From Flavobacteriales bacterium (GTDB lineage Bacteria; Bacteroidota; Bacteroidia; Flavobacteriales_D; Parvicellaceae), in assembly GCA_015488785.1 (NCBI GenBank), contig WFNC01000228.1:1-13485 (forward strand): a DNA stretch of 13,485 bases, in the 5' to 3' direction. The notes beneath the pieces were generated by a model. That model ran no database searches. It had not been told where the DNA came from and saw only the letters and a list, made by a program, of their open reading frames with translations. A program made the position numbers and the translations under genes. Shown one piece after another: positions 6,450 through 13,485 of the stretch. Positions within the stretch are counted from its first letter, which is position 1. The number at the start of each line of letters is the position of its first letter.

Positions 6450-7277
6450 ATGAAAGTAATATTATTAAGTGTAATCTCAGTCCTTTTCTTCTCTTGTGAA
6501 AATTATAAGCAAAAAAAAGAAATTAAAGTCAGAGCTATAAATACAAGTGTTAAGGAAGGTAAGCAGGTAGTTGATTCAACTAGTAATTTGTTGCTTGTTT
6601 CTGAAAAAGAAAATCGACTATTTAAGCCTTATGTTTATAATCGAAATAGGAAATATGATATAACGATAGAAAAAACATTTAGTCCTGGATTGTTTTCAGA
6701 TTCTGTTGTAAAGACTATAAAATCAATGAAATTTTATAGAGTAGATACAATTGGGGCAAAATTCAAAATATTTGGAAGCGTTGAACATATAAGTATTAGT
6801 GGATATCAAAAAATACAAATAGATATTAATAACTTTCCTAATTTAAAAACAATTAAAGTTTTTGGGAGTAGCCTTGTGTTTACAAATAACAGTGATTTTA
6901 GTAAGATAGAAGCTTTTAGCTTTGTGAAGTCTGATATTCAAGGAGTTAGGTTAGTCAGTCAATTCAGTAATTTAAAGTACCTAAAAATTGAATATTGTAA
7001 ATTTTATGATTTAGAGGTTGATTTTAGTAGTCTAAAATCTCTTGAAGAATTAAGTGTTGTAGCTTATATGGGGGAGGGTGAAGTTAATTTAAGGGCAATA
7101 GATGTTGATGTGTTACCGAATTTAAGGCGTTTAAGAATAATTGATGACTTTGGTAAAATAAAGGGCGCTCCAATAAATATTTCAAAACGAAAATGGGATT
7201 ATTTTTATATTTACAATCGAGATGTAACACTTGAAGAGAAAATAATAATTCAAGAGTTCAACAAAAAAACATCGTAA
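6450..7277 (+). CDS. Lipoprotein with leucine-rich-repeat-like segments
   Basis: The start at ATG 6450 gives MKVILLSVISVLFFSCENYK, a type II signal with lipobox LFFSC and the acylated Cys at 16. An in-frame TTG at 6429 would only add seven residues. The mature part has a low-complexity linker (residues about 20-70). From about 110 to 240, hydrophobic residues are spaced as in leucine-rich repeats: VEHISISGY, FPNLKTIKVFGS, FSNLKYLKIEYCKF, LKSLEELSVVAY, LPNLRRLRIID. The repeats are irregular, 20-30 residues apart. The protein is probably tethered to an envelope membrane and may bind proteins, but no function can be assigned. Codon use is strongly AT-ending. It stands alone between the divergent PAP2-like gene and glyS. 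Confidence 0.75.
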   Translation: MKVILLSVISVLFFSCENYKQKKEIKVRAINTSVKEGKQVVDSTSNLLLVSEKENRLFKPYVYNRNRKYDITIEKTFSPGLFSDSVVKTIKSMKFYRVDTIGAKFKIFGSVEHISISGYQKIQIDINNFPNLKTIKVFGSSLVFTNNSDFSKIEAFSFVKSDIQGVRLVSQFSNLKYLKIEYCKFYDLEVDFSSLKSLEELSVVAYMGEGEVNLRAIDVDVLPNLRRLRIIDDFGKIKGAPINISKRKWDYFYIYNRDVTLEEKIIIQEFNKKTS

Positions 7278-7327
7278 AATTATTTTCAAATTCCCTCATT
7301 TTCAAAATTTCAAATTAAAAAAATCCC

Positions 7328-7335
7328 TATCTTTA
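7328..7335 (+). promoter_or_regulatory. Candidate glyS promoter -7 box (TATCTTTA)
   Basis: TATCTTTA differs from TAnnTTTG only in the last base and lies 25 bases upstream of the glyS ATG. This gives a short A-rich leader typical of flavobacterial housekeeping genes. No TTG -33 box is clear. Confidence 0.4.
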
Positions 7336-7360
7336 CATTCTTATAAAATAAAATAAAAAA

Positions 7361-8896
7361 ATGGCAGCAAACGAAGACGCGTTTAAAAAAGTAGTTTCAC
7401 ACGCAAAAGAATTTGGATTTGTATTTCCAAGTAGCGAAATCTATGACGGATTGAGTGCAACATACGATTATGCTCAAAACGGAGTAGAATTAAAAAACAA
7501 CATCAAAAAATATTGGTGGATGAGCATGGTTCAACTTCACGAAGAGATTGTTGGATTAGACGCTGCAATTTTTATGCACCCAAAAACATGGAAAGCATCA
7601 GGACACGTAGATGCATTCAATGACCCAATGATTGACAACAAAGACTCTAACAAAAGATATAGAGCCGATGTATTAATCGAAGAACATATTGCCAAAATAG
7701 AAGGGAAAATAAACAAAGACATCACCAAAGCAAAAAAACGTTTTGGCGATGCATTTAACGAAGAAGAATTTAGAGCAACCAACGGAAACGTATTGAGAAG
7801 ACTGAAAGAAATTTCAGATATCGAAACTAAAATGGGGGACGCTTTAAACAATGATAAGTTAGACGACCTTCAACAATTAATAATTGACTTAGGAATAACT
7901 TGCGCCGTAAGTGGGTCTAAAAACTGGACAGAAGTAAAGCAATTTAACCTAATGTTTGGGACAGAACTAGGCGCAGTTTCGGGTGATGCTTCAAAAATAT
8001 ATTTACGTCCCGAAACAGCACAAGGAATTTTTGTAAACTATCTAAACGTTCAAAAAACAGGACGTATGAAAATCCCTTTTGGGATCGCTCAAATCGGAAA
8101 AGCATTTAGAAACGAAATCGTTGCTCGACAATTCATTTTTAGAATGAGAGAATTCGAACAAATGGAGATGCAATTTTTCATAGAGCCAGGAACACAAATG
8201 AAATGGTTCGAATACTGGAAAGAAACACGAATCAAATGGCATAAAGCATTAGGGTTAGGAGATGAAAATTATCGTTTTCACGACCACATACAATTAGCAC
8301 ATTACGCCGATGCCGCGACAGATATAGAATTCAACTTCCCATTTGGCTTCAAAGAATTAGAAGGAATACACTCTCGTACCGATTTTGATTTGAAACAACA
8401 CGAAGAATTTTCAGGTAAAAAGCTAAGATATTTTGATCCAGAAACAAAAGAAAATATAGTCCCTTATGTATTAGAAACATCAATAGGAGTAGATAGAATG
8501 TTTTTGGCAGTACTTTCAAAATCACTAAAAGAGGAACAATTAGAAGACGGAACCGAAAGAACTGTTTTATCACTTCCAGCTCCATTGGCACCAATAAAAG
8601 CCGCTATTTTACCTTTGGTACGTAAAGACGGTTTGCCAGAAAAAGCGAGAGAAATACTTAAGCTATTGCAGATGGAACACAACTGTATGTACGAAGAAAA
8701 AGACAGTATAGGTAAGCGTTACAGGAGACAAGATGCTATCGGAACGCCATATTGTATCGCTGTAGATTACGAAACATTGGACGACAATATGGTTACCATT
8801 AGAGACCGAGATACAATGAAACAAGAACGAGTTGCCATAAGCGATTTGGTTTCTATAATCGGCAAAAAAGTATCAATGTCTAATTTGTTTCAGTAA
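7361..8896 (+). CDS. glyS: Glycyl-tRNA synthetase (homodimeric type)
   Basis: This 511-residue class II aminoacyl-tRNA synthetase charges tRNA-Gly with glycine using ATP in the cytosol. It is the single-chain alpha2 type, as usual in Bacteroidota, not the glyQ/glyS heterotetramer. Visible signatures are ASGHVDAFNDPMID (79-92), YRADVLIE (100-107), LRPETAQG (215-222), motif 2 FRNEIVARQFIFRMREFEQ (249-267) and HYADAATDIEFNFPFG (314-329). Class II motif 3 follows at GVDRMFLAV (376-384). The C-terminal anticodon-binding domain runs from about 405 and includes DDNMVTIRDRDTM. The length is normal and nothing is missing. Codons are AAC/GAC-rich, fitting high expression. The ATG at 7361 sits behind an A-rich tract. 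A large palindromic element lies just downstream. Confidence 0.97.
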   Translation: MAANEDAFKKVVSHAKEFGFVFPSSEIYDGLSATYDYAQNGVELKNNIKKYWWMSMVQLHEEIVGLDAAIFMHPKTWKASGHVDAFNDPMIDNKDSNKRYRADVLIEEHIAKIEGKINKDITKAKKRFGDAFNEEEFRATNGNVLRRLKEISDIETKMGDALNNDKLDDLQQLIIDLGITCAVSGSKNWTEVKQFNLMFGTELGAVSGDASKIYLRPETAQGIFVNYLNVQKTGRMKIPFGIAQIGKAFRNEIVARQFIFRMREFEQMEMQFFIEPGTQMKWFEYWKETRIKWHKALGLGDENYRFHDHIQLAHYADAATDIEFNFPFGFKELEGIHSRTDFDLKQHEEFSGKKLRYFDPETKENIVPYVLETSIGVDRMFLAVLSKSLKEEQLEDGTERTVLSLPAPLAPIKAAILPLVRKDGLPEKAREILKLLQMEHNCMYEEKDSIGKRYRRQDAIGTPYCIAVDYETLDDNMVTIRDRDTMKQERVAISDLVSIIGKKVSMSNLFQ

Positions 8897-8907
8897 GTTT
8901 ATTTGTA

Positions 8908-9056
8908 GGGCACTAATTCCCGCTTTACATTTCAATTTTTAACAAAAAAACAACACAAAACTAAAGTAAAAAAGGAGCTTCTCACGTCGCTCTTTTTTAC
9001 TAAGTTTTTGTATCGTTGTTTTTTTGCCAAAAGATTTCCATTACAATCAGGAGTGC
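8908..9056. repeat. Nested intergenic palindromic element after glyS, possible terminator
   Basis: The outer arms GCACT (8910-8914) and AGTGC (9052-9056) enclose CTAATTCCCGCTTTACAT on the left and AAAAGATTTCCATTACAATC on the right. Inside lies a long imperfect hairpin (8943-8978 with 8989-9026). CAAAAAAACAAC pairs with GTTGTTTTTTTG, AGTAAAAAAGGAGC pairs with GCTCTTTTTTACT, and the loop is TTCTCACGTC. The border words resemble a flavobacterial dispersed repeat of the type CTAATTCCCGCT...AAAAGGATTTCCGTTACAATC (from memory) and share their layout with the element at 1657-1738. Transcription from glyS would fold it immediately after the stop codon. Confidence 0.7.
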
Positions 9057-9271
9057 AAAATATTTTTTATGTCAAACCACTCTACCATATTATTAGACTA
9101 AGAACAGAATTAGAAGTGGATTGTGTTCTTTGTTTTCTCTTTTAGGATAGGGGGAGGAAGATTGATCTCTCGAAGCTCTCTTCTAAAAAGAATGAAAAAT
9201 ATAATTTCACAAAAAAACAATTCCTTATCCTTAAAATAGAACGCATGTTGCTTTTTTAGAAATAATAAACA
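9057..9271. other. AT-rich intergenic DNA upstream of the 9272 gene
   Basis: I see no gene, tRNA or clear promoter here. An imperfect 12-bp inverted repeat (AAGAACAGAATT at 9100-9111 with its partner ending GTTCTT at 9130) and a G-rich patch (GGATAGGGGGAGGAAG, about 9147-9162) are the only structured pieces. The region could carry the promoter of the 9272 gene. Confidence 0.4.
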
Positions 9272-10219
9272 ATGAACAAATATATATCCCTTTTCTTTTT
9301 TCTAACAATTTATTCTATAGTTGGTTATGGACAAGAATTAGACACAAACAATGTTAAGTTTGCCGTTGTAGATTCTACTTATTCGACAGGTTTTCTGGGG
9401 TCTGGTTTTTCTAAAGCATCAGTAAAAATTATCGTAAAAAAAAAGAGAGGTAAAAATCAACAATTTACTTTTTTTCAAGTAGTCAATAGAGAAGAGGGAA
9501 CTAGTTATAGAGTAATTAATGAAAAAGGCTTGTCTTTCCCTTTTAATTTAAAAGAAAGTAGTGGTAATGGAGGCTTTTTTTGGGTGGAGAACAATGATGA
9601 AACAAAATATCACCACATTCAACATCGGTTTGCATCTAGTAAAAATAAATTTTTATTAGAAACATTCGTTGTTTGGTTTCAGCTAAATGAATCTTATTTG
9701 CCATCAGGAAAAGAGCGATTTGTGATAGCTAAAAGAGGGTTTCATTTAAATAATAAAAAGTTTAAGCCATCAGATAAAATAAAAGCTATTATGTTTAAAA
9801 AAGACACCATTTTTAGAGATGCTATCTTTTACGGAACAAATGATACAGCATTAGTTTTTAAAGCAAATAAATATGTAATTTATGGAGAAAAGAAAGATTC
9901 TATATCAGTTATTCCTTCTCGTTATCTTTATATACCTGCCAATAAAATAGCTTTAGCTGTATTTAGTCCTCAACAAAAAGCAAAGAACAATACTTATGGG
10001 ATTATTGGTGGAGTTGCAACGCTTACAAGTCCAATTACTTTTCTTACAGGAGCTATAATTACAACTTCCAAAGCAGTAAAGAAAAAGCCATTAAAAAGTG
10101 GGTTAATAGTTATGGGAGTTGGTGTAGTCCAATTCGTGACGGGTTTTATTGTTGGAACAAAAAATTCAAATGATAAAACATATCTAAAAAGTAAATACGA
10201 ATTCAAAAAGAAAAACTAA
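9272..10219 (+). CDS. Exported protein of unknown function with C-terminal hydrophobic segments
   Basis: I do not recognise this 315-residue protein. An N-terminal signal peptide (MNKYISLFFFLTIYSIVGYGQ) probably is cleaved just before or after the Gln near residue 21. The central part is basic and beta-rich by eye, with runs such as KASVKIIVKKKRGKNQQFTFFQVV and repeated short strands ending in charged turns. Two hydrophobic stretches near 245-270 (IIGGVATLTSPITFLTGAIITT) and 277-295 (SGLIVMGVGVVQFVTGFIVG), separated by KAVKKKPLK, look like a membrane hairpin before a charged tail. Glycine-rich helices of that kind occur in envelope proteins of Bacteroidota, but no family can be named. It ends five bases before the rnhB start codon, so the two are likely co-transcribed. 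Codons are AT-ending. Confidence 0.75.
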   Translation: MNKYISLFFFLTIYSIVGYGQELDTNNVKFAVVDSTYSTGFLGSGFSKASVKIIVKKKRGKNQQFTFFQVVNREEGTSYRVINEKGLSFPFNLKESSGNGGFFWVENNDETKYHHIQHRFASSKNKFLLETFVVWFQLNESYLPSGKERFVIAKRGFHLNNKKFKPSDKIKAIMFKKDTIFRDAIFYGTNDTALVFKANKYVIYGEKKDSISVIPSRYLYIPANKIALAVFSPQQKAKNNTYGIIGGVATLTSPITFLTGAIITTSKAVKKKPLKSGLIVMGVGVVQFVTGFIVGTKNSNDKTYLKSKYEFKKKN

Positions 10220-10224
10220 GATAA

Positions 10225-10806
10225 ATGTTACTATCATTCTATACAAAAAACACAATAGAAGCAGGCTGTGACGAAGCAGGTCGAGGTTGTTTGTCTGGTC
10301 CAGTAGTTGCCGCTGCGGTGATTTTACCTCCCGATTTTAAAAACGAAATACTAAACGATTCCAAACTCCTTTCGGAGAAGAAAAGAAACTTACTACGCCC
10401 AATAATAGAACAAGAAGCATTGGCTTGGGGAGTTGGAATAGTTGGCCATAAAGAGATAGACGAAATAAATATCCTGAACGCTTCGTTTTTGGCAATGCAT
10501 CGAGCTTTGGATCAATTACTAATAAGACCCGAAGCGATTATAATAGATGGGAATCGCTTCAATGCGTACAAAAATATTCCCCACGATTGTATTGTAAAAG
10601 GAGATTCTAAATACTTTAGCATTGCAGCAGCTTCTGTTTTAGCAAAAACGTATCGTGACGATATTATGGAAAAACTTCACAACGAATATCCTGTTTACGA
10701 TTGGAAACAAAACAAAGGTTATCCAACTAAAAAGCATAGAGCAGCTATTTCAGAACATGGAGCATCTCCATATCATCGAATGACGTTTAAATTATTAGCA
10801 GATTAA
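10225..10806 (+). CDS. rnhB: Ribonuclease HII
   Basis: This 193-residue enzyme cleaves the RNA strand of RNA/DNA hybrids and starts removal of single ribonucleotides from DNA. The conserved catalytic acids are all present: D16 and E17 in CDEAGRG, D108 in IIDGNRF and D127 in KGDSKY. The typical GPVVAAAVILP, NDSKLLSEKKR and SIAAASVLAKTYRD segments are also there, as is the C-terminal GYPTKKHRAAISEHGASPYHR. The length is normal for the family. Its ATG lies five bases after the stop of the 9272 gene. Its TAA stop overlaps the stop of the convergent gpmI by four bases, which leaves no room for an intergenic terminator between them. Confidence 0.97.
   Translation: MLLSFYTKNTIEAGCDEAGRGCLSGPVVAAAVILPPDFKNEILNDSKLLSEKKRNLLRPIIEQEALAWGVGIVGHKEIDEINILNASFLAMHRALDQLLIRPEAIIIDGNRFNAYKNIPHDCIVKGDSKYFSIAAASVLAKTYRDDIMEKLHNEYPVYDWKQNKGYPTKKHRAAISEHGASPYHRMTFKLLAD
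10803..10806. other. Shared TTAA: overlapping stop codons of rnhB and gpmI
   Basis: The plus-strand TAA of rnhB is 10804-10806, and the minus-strand TAA of gpmI reads from 10805 to 10803. The palindrome TTAA therefore ends both genes, and each transcript must run into the other gene before terminating. Confidence 0.95.
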
Positions 10807-12323
10807 AATAAAGCTTCTCCCGTCATTTCTTTCGGTTGTTCTATATTCATTAATTTTAGTAAAGTAGGAGCAATATCGGCCAGTTTCCCTTTTTTAATTT
10901 CTGTTACGTTTTGGTCTATTACAATCACAGGAACTAAATTTGTTGTGTGTGCTGTGTGCGGAGAACCATCTTCGTTCATCATTAATTCAGCATTTCCATG
11001 ATCGGCAATTATAACAAAAGAATAATCGTTTTTCAATCCAGTTTCGATTACTTGTTTTACGCTGTTGTCAACCGTTTCGCAAGCTTTTATTATTGCTTCA
11101 GGGATTCCTGTATGTCCTACCATGTCGCCATTGGCAAAATTTAGGCAAACAAAATCTACTTCTCCTTTTTCTAATTCTGCGCAAAGTTTTTCAGTAACGG
11201 CTGGAGCGCTCATTTCTGGTTGTAAATCATAAGTGGCAACTTTGGGAGAGTTAACCATTAATCGTTTCTCTTTTTCAAATTCTTGTTCTTTTCCTCCACT
11301 AAAGAAAAATGAAACGTGTGGGTATTTTTCAGTCTCGGCAATTCTAATTTGCTTCAATCCTTTTTTACTGATAACTTCTCCAATTGTATTTTTGATGCTC
11401 TCTTTGTCGTAAACTACTTTTATGTTTTTATAACTCTTATTGTAATTTGTCATGGTGACATAATAGAGTGGAATTGTTTTCATCGGAGCTCTATCTTCTT
11501 GTGTTAAAACTTCCGTAATTTCTCTGCAACGGTCAGTTCTGTAATTAAAACAAATAACTACATCATCTTCTTGTATGGTAGCCAAAGGTTTTTTGTTTTT
11601 ACCTGTAATTACAAATGGTTTTATAAATTCATCGGTAATTTGATTGTTGTAACTGTCCTTAATCGCTTCAACCGCTGAATTGACTTTTTCTCCTTCTCCT
11701 TTTACCAATAAATCATAGGCAAGTTGTATTCTGTCCCAACGTTTATCTCTATCCATAGCGTAGTAACGACCAATTACCGAAGCAACTTTTGTTTTTTTGT
11801 TTTTAATATAATCTTCTAGCTCTGATAAGTATTCTAAACCCGAATCTGGAGCGCAATCTCTACCGTCGGTAAATGCGTGAATAAAAGATTGGTCTTCTGC
11901 TATGTTTTGTTGTTCCAAAAAATCACATAAAGCATAAAGATGTTCTTGAGAAGAATGTACGCCACCTTTAGAAACTAAACCTAGTAAATGAATGTTTTTG
12001 TTGTTTTTCTTGGCGTATTCTACTGCATTGATTAATGTTTTATTCTTGAAAAATGAACCATCTTCAACCGCATTATTTATTTTAGATAAATCTTGATAAA
12101 CGACTCTGCCTGCTCCAATATTCAAATGTCCTACTTCTGAGTTTCCCATTTGTCCAGTTGGTAAACCTACGTGCTCTCCAAATGTAAGCAATGTACTGTG
12201 AGGGTATTTATTGTAAAGAGAATCTACATAAGGTGTTTCTGCTAAATAGACACCGTCTGTTTTGTCGTGTTTACCAATTCCCCAACCATCTAGTATTATT
12301 AAAACTGCTTTATTTGTTTTCAT
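10803..12323 (-). CDS. gpmI: 2,3-bisphosphoglycerate-independent phosphoglycerate mutase
   Basis: This 506-residue cytosolic glycolytic and gluconeogenic enzyme interconverts 3- and 2-phosphoglycerate through a phosphoserine intermediate and two metal ions. It belongs to the alkaline-phosphatase superfamily. Metal and catalytic residues are visible: D12 in ILDGWG, S62 in GNSEVGHLNIGAGR, H123 in KGGVHSS, D153 in FTDGRD, R262/R265 in YRTDR, K333 in EKYPHV, D400 and H404 in NGDMVGHTG, D441/H442 in ADHGNAE and H459 in PHTAHTT. The length is typical. The start at 12323 follows an A-rich tract on the minus strand (GAAAAACAAG). It is convergent with rnhB, with overlapping stops, and divergent from the nucleotidyltransferase gene at 12717. 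Confidence 0.97.
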   Translation of the reverse strand: MKTNKAVLIILDGWGIGKHDKTDGVYLAETPYVDSLYNKYPHSTLLTFGEHVGLPTGQMGNSEVGHLNIGAGRVVYQDLSKINNAVEDGSFFKNKTLINAVEYAKKNNKNIHLLGLVSKGGVHSSQEHLYALCDFLEQQNIAEDQSFIHAFTDGRDCAPDSGLEYLSELEDYIKNKKTKVASVIGRYYAMDRDKRWDRIQLAYDLLVKGEGEKVNSAVEAIKDSYNNQITDEFIKPFVITGKNKKPLATIQEDDVVICFNYRTDRCREITEVLTQEDRAPMKTIPLYYVTMTNYNKSYKNIKVVYDKESIKNTIGEVISKKGLKQIRIAETEKYPHVSFFFSGGKEQEFEKEKRLMVNSPKVATYDLQPEMSAPAVTEKLCAELEKGEVDFVCLNFANGDMVGHTGIPEAIIKACETVDNSVKQVIETGLKNDYSFVIIADHGNAELMMNEDGSPHTAHTTNLVPVIVIDQNVTEIKKGKLADIAPTLLKLMNIEQPKEMTGEALF

Positions 12324-12716
12324 CTTGTTTTTCTTTTATCTGTACTCAAACCAAATCGCTTTACGTTTTTTTTTGAATCTTTCTTTTCTTAATACTGTTG
12401 CCGTAAAATATTAAAAGAACCTGTTGTAACAATATTTCACTCCTCAACGTCAAACAACACTATAAAGGTAAGGATATTCTTTTACTAAATTAAAAAATAG
12501 AGCTGATAAGTTCTAGCGATTTTTTTATCTAAAAAGCGAGTTGTAGGTTAAGGTATTAAGCTTAAAAGATTAGAATTGATAAAATTCACTGTTTTTTAAC
12601 AATGCAACAAATAATTAAACCATAAATATTTACTATATTGTAAGCCGTGCTTATATTTTTCTTAGTTTTTTAAGGGAAATAGACAAGCATTAGCAGTTAA
12701 TATAATAGAATTGAAT
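12324..12716. other. AT-rich divergent intergenic region between gpmI and the nucleotidyltransferase
   Basis: There is no ORF with coding character and no tRNA here. The region must hold two divergent promoters. A possible minus-strand -7 box for gpmI (TACCTTTA, 12470 to 12463) is weak and lacks a partner. On the plus strand TATATTG near 12638-12644 is a poor match. Small A/T inverted repeats, such as AAATATT (12406-12412) with AATATTT (12431-12437), are of the sort expected by chance in DNA this AT-rich. Confidence 0.4.
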
Positions 12717-13485
12717 ATGAAAATTATAGTACCAATGGCAGGAAGAGGATCTCGATTGAGACCTCATACACTTACAACTCCAAAGCCATTAGTTCCTGTT
12801 GCAGGAAAACCGATTGTACAACGTTTGGTAGAAGATATTACTAAAGTTTGTGCCGACAAAGTTGATGAGATAGCTTTTATAATAGGTGATTTTGGAAAAG
12901 AAGTGGAAGAAGAATTGATAAAAGTTGCAGAAAGTTTAGGAGCTAAAGGAACAATTTATCATCAAGAGGAAGCGTTGGGAACAGCTCACGCTATTTTGTG
13001 TGCTAAAGAATCTTTAAAAGGGAATATTGTGGTTGGTTTTGCCGACACATTATTTCAAGCAGATTTTACGATAAACAATGCAGATGATGGTATTATTTGG
13101 GTAAATCAAATAGACGATCCGAGTGCTTTTGGTGTTGTTAAACTAAATAACGAAGGTGTCATTACCGATTTTGTTGAAAAACCCAAAGATTTTGTTTCTG
13201 ATTTAGCAATTATAGGAATTTACTATTTTAAAGACGGTGAGAACTTAGCAAACGAGTTGCAATACTTGATTGATAATAAGATTACTGAAAATGGGGAATA
13301 TCAATTGACAAATGCTTTGGAAAACATGAAGCAGAAAGGGCTTCAATTCAAAACAGGAGAAGTTAAAGAATGGTTAGATTGTGGAAATTATAAAGCTACA
13401 ATTCATTCCAATCAACGTGTACTAGAGTTTGAAGAAGAAGAACAAGATACCATTTCTCCAAATGCGACTTTAGAGAATGTAATCA
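12717..13485 (+). CDS. Sugar-phosphate nucleotidyltransferase, 3' end outside window
   Basis: The gene is open from ATG 12717 to the window edge, giving 256 residues. The N-terminus MAGRGSRLRPHTLTTPKPL (7-25) is the nucleotide-binding signature of NTP-transferase enzymes, with the usual GxGTR changed to GRGSR and K23 in the PKP motif. Further hallmarks are QEEALGTAHAI (83-93), the metal-binding D110 in GFADTLF, SAFGVVKL, FVEKP, EYQLTNAL and EWLDCGNY. Such enzymes form NDP-sugars, for example dTDP- or GDP-glucose-type donors, for cell-surface polysaccharides. The sugar cannot be told from the sequence. The last visible residues (ISPNATLENVI) look like the start of a left-handed beta-helix domain. 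The ATG follows AATATAATAGAATTGAAT, and no earlier in-frame start is more convincing. Confidence 0.92.
   Translation, partial: MKIIVPMAGRGSRLRPHTLTTPKPLVPVAGKPIVQRLVEDITKVCADKVDEIAFIIGDFGKEVEEELIKVAESLGAKGTIYHQEEALGTAHAILCAKESLKGNIVVGFADTLFQADFTINNADDGIIWVNQIDDPSAFGVVKLNNEGVITDFVEKPKDFVSDLAIIGIYYFKDGENLANELQYLIDNKITENGEYQLTNALENMKQKGLQFKTGEVKEWLDCGNYKATIHSNQRVLEFEEEEQDTISPNATLENVI

Noticed and set aside
12324..12716. Small RNA or tRNA in the gpmI upstream region
   Set aside because: There is no T-loop sequence, no cloverleaf pairing, and only short A/T hairpins expected by chance.

Overview
The window looks like chromosomal DNA of a marine or freshwater member of the Flavobacteriaceae (Bacteroidota). 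The evidence is the low G+C, A-rich start-codon contexts without Shine-Dalgarno sequences, TAnnTTTG-type promoter boxes, the eukaryote-like single-chain glycyl-tRNA synthetase, lipoprotein signals of Bacteroidota style, and intergenic palindromes of kinds I remember from many flavobacterial genomes. The genus cannot be fixed from the sequence alone.

Layout: 1-184 is a leader with a good promoter box and a possible broken micro-ORF. 185-4382 holds a catalytically complete aldehyde dehydrogenase (ALDH) and a truncated, catalytically dead ALDH homologue. Together they resemble the two halves of the ALDH16 family. Between them sits an exported DUF4140/DUF4139 protein gene, flanked by two copies of a 20-bp direct repeat. 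4430-5644 carries an exported protein of unknown function followed closely by a small HAD-type phosphatase. A perfect 19-bp palindrome at 5662-5708 separates these from a convergent PAP2-like membrane protein gene (5730-6344, minus). 6450-7277 encodes a lipoprotein with leucine-rich-repeat-like spacing. 7361-8896 is glyS, followed by a large nested palindromic element. 9272-10219 (exported, unknown) runs almost directly into rnhB (10225-10806). rnhB is convergent with gpmI (10803-12323, minus), and the two stop codons share the tetranucleotide TTAA. After about 390 bp of AT-rich DNA, a sugar-phosphate nucleotidyltransferase starts at 12717 and runs off the window.

The genes do not form one pathway. 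Conserved housekeeping genes (glyS, rnhB, gpmI, nucleotidyltransferase, ALDH pair) alternate with four exported proteins (1851, 4430, 6450, 9272), three of them unrecognised, that use a visibly more AT-ending codon set. The most interesting points are the split ALDH16-like pair interrupted by a repeat-bracketed gene, and the family of structured intergenic elements at several gene junctions. I did not find a convincing new defence, mobile or secretion system. No tRNA, rRNA, CRISPR array, transposase or integrase is visible.
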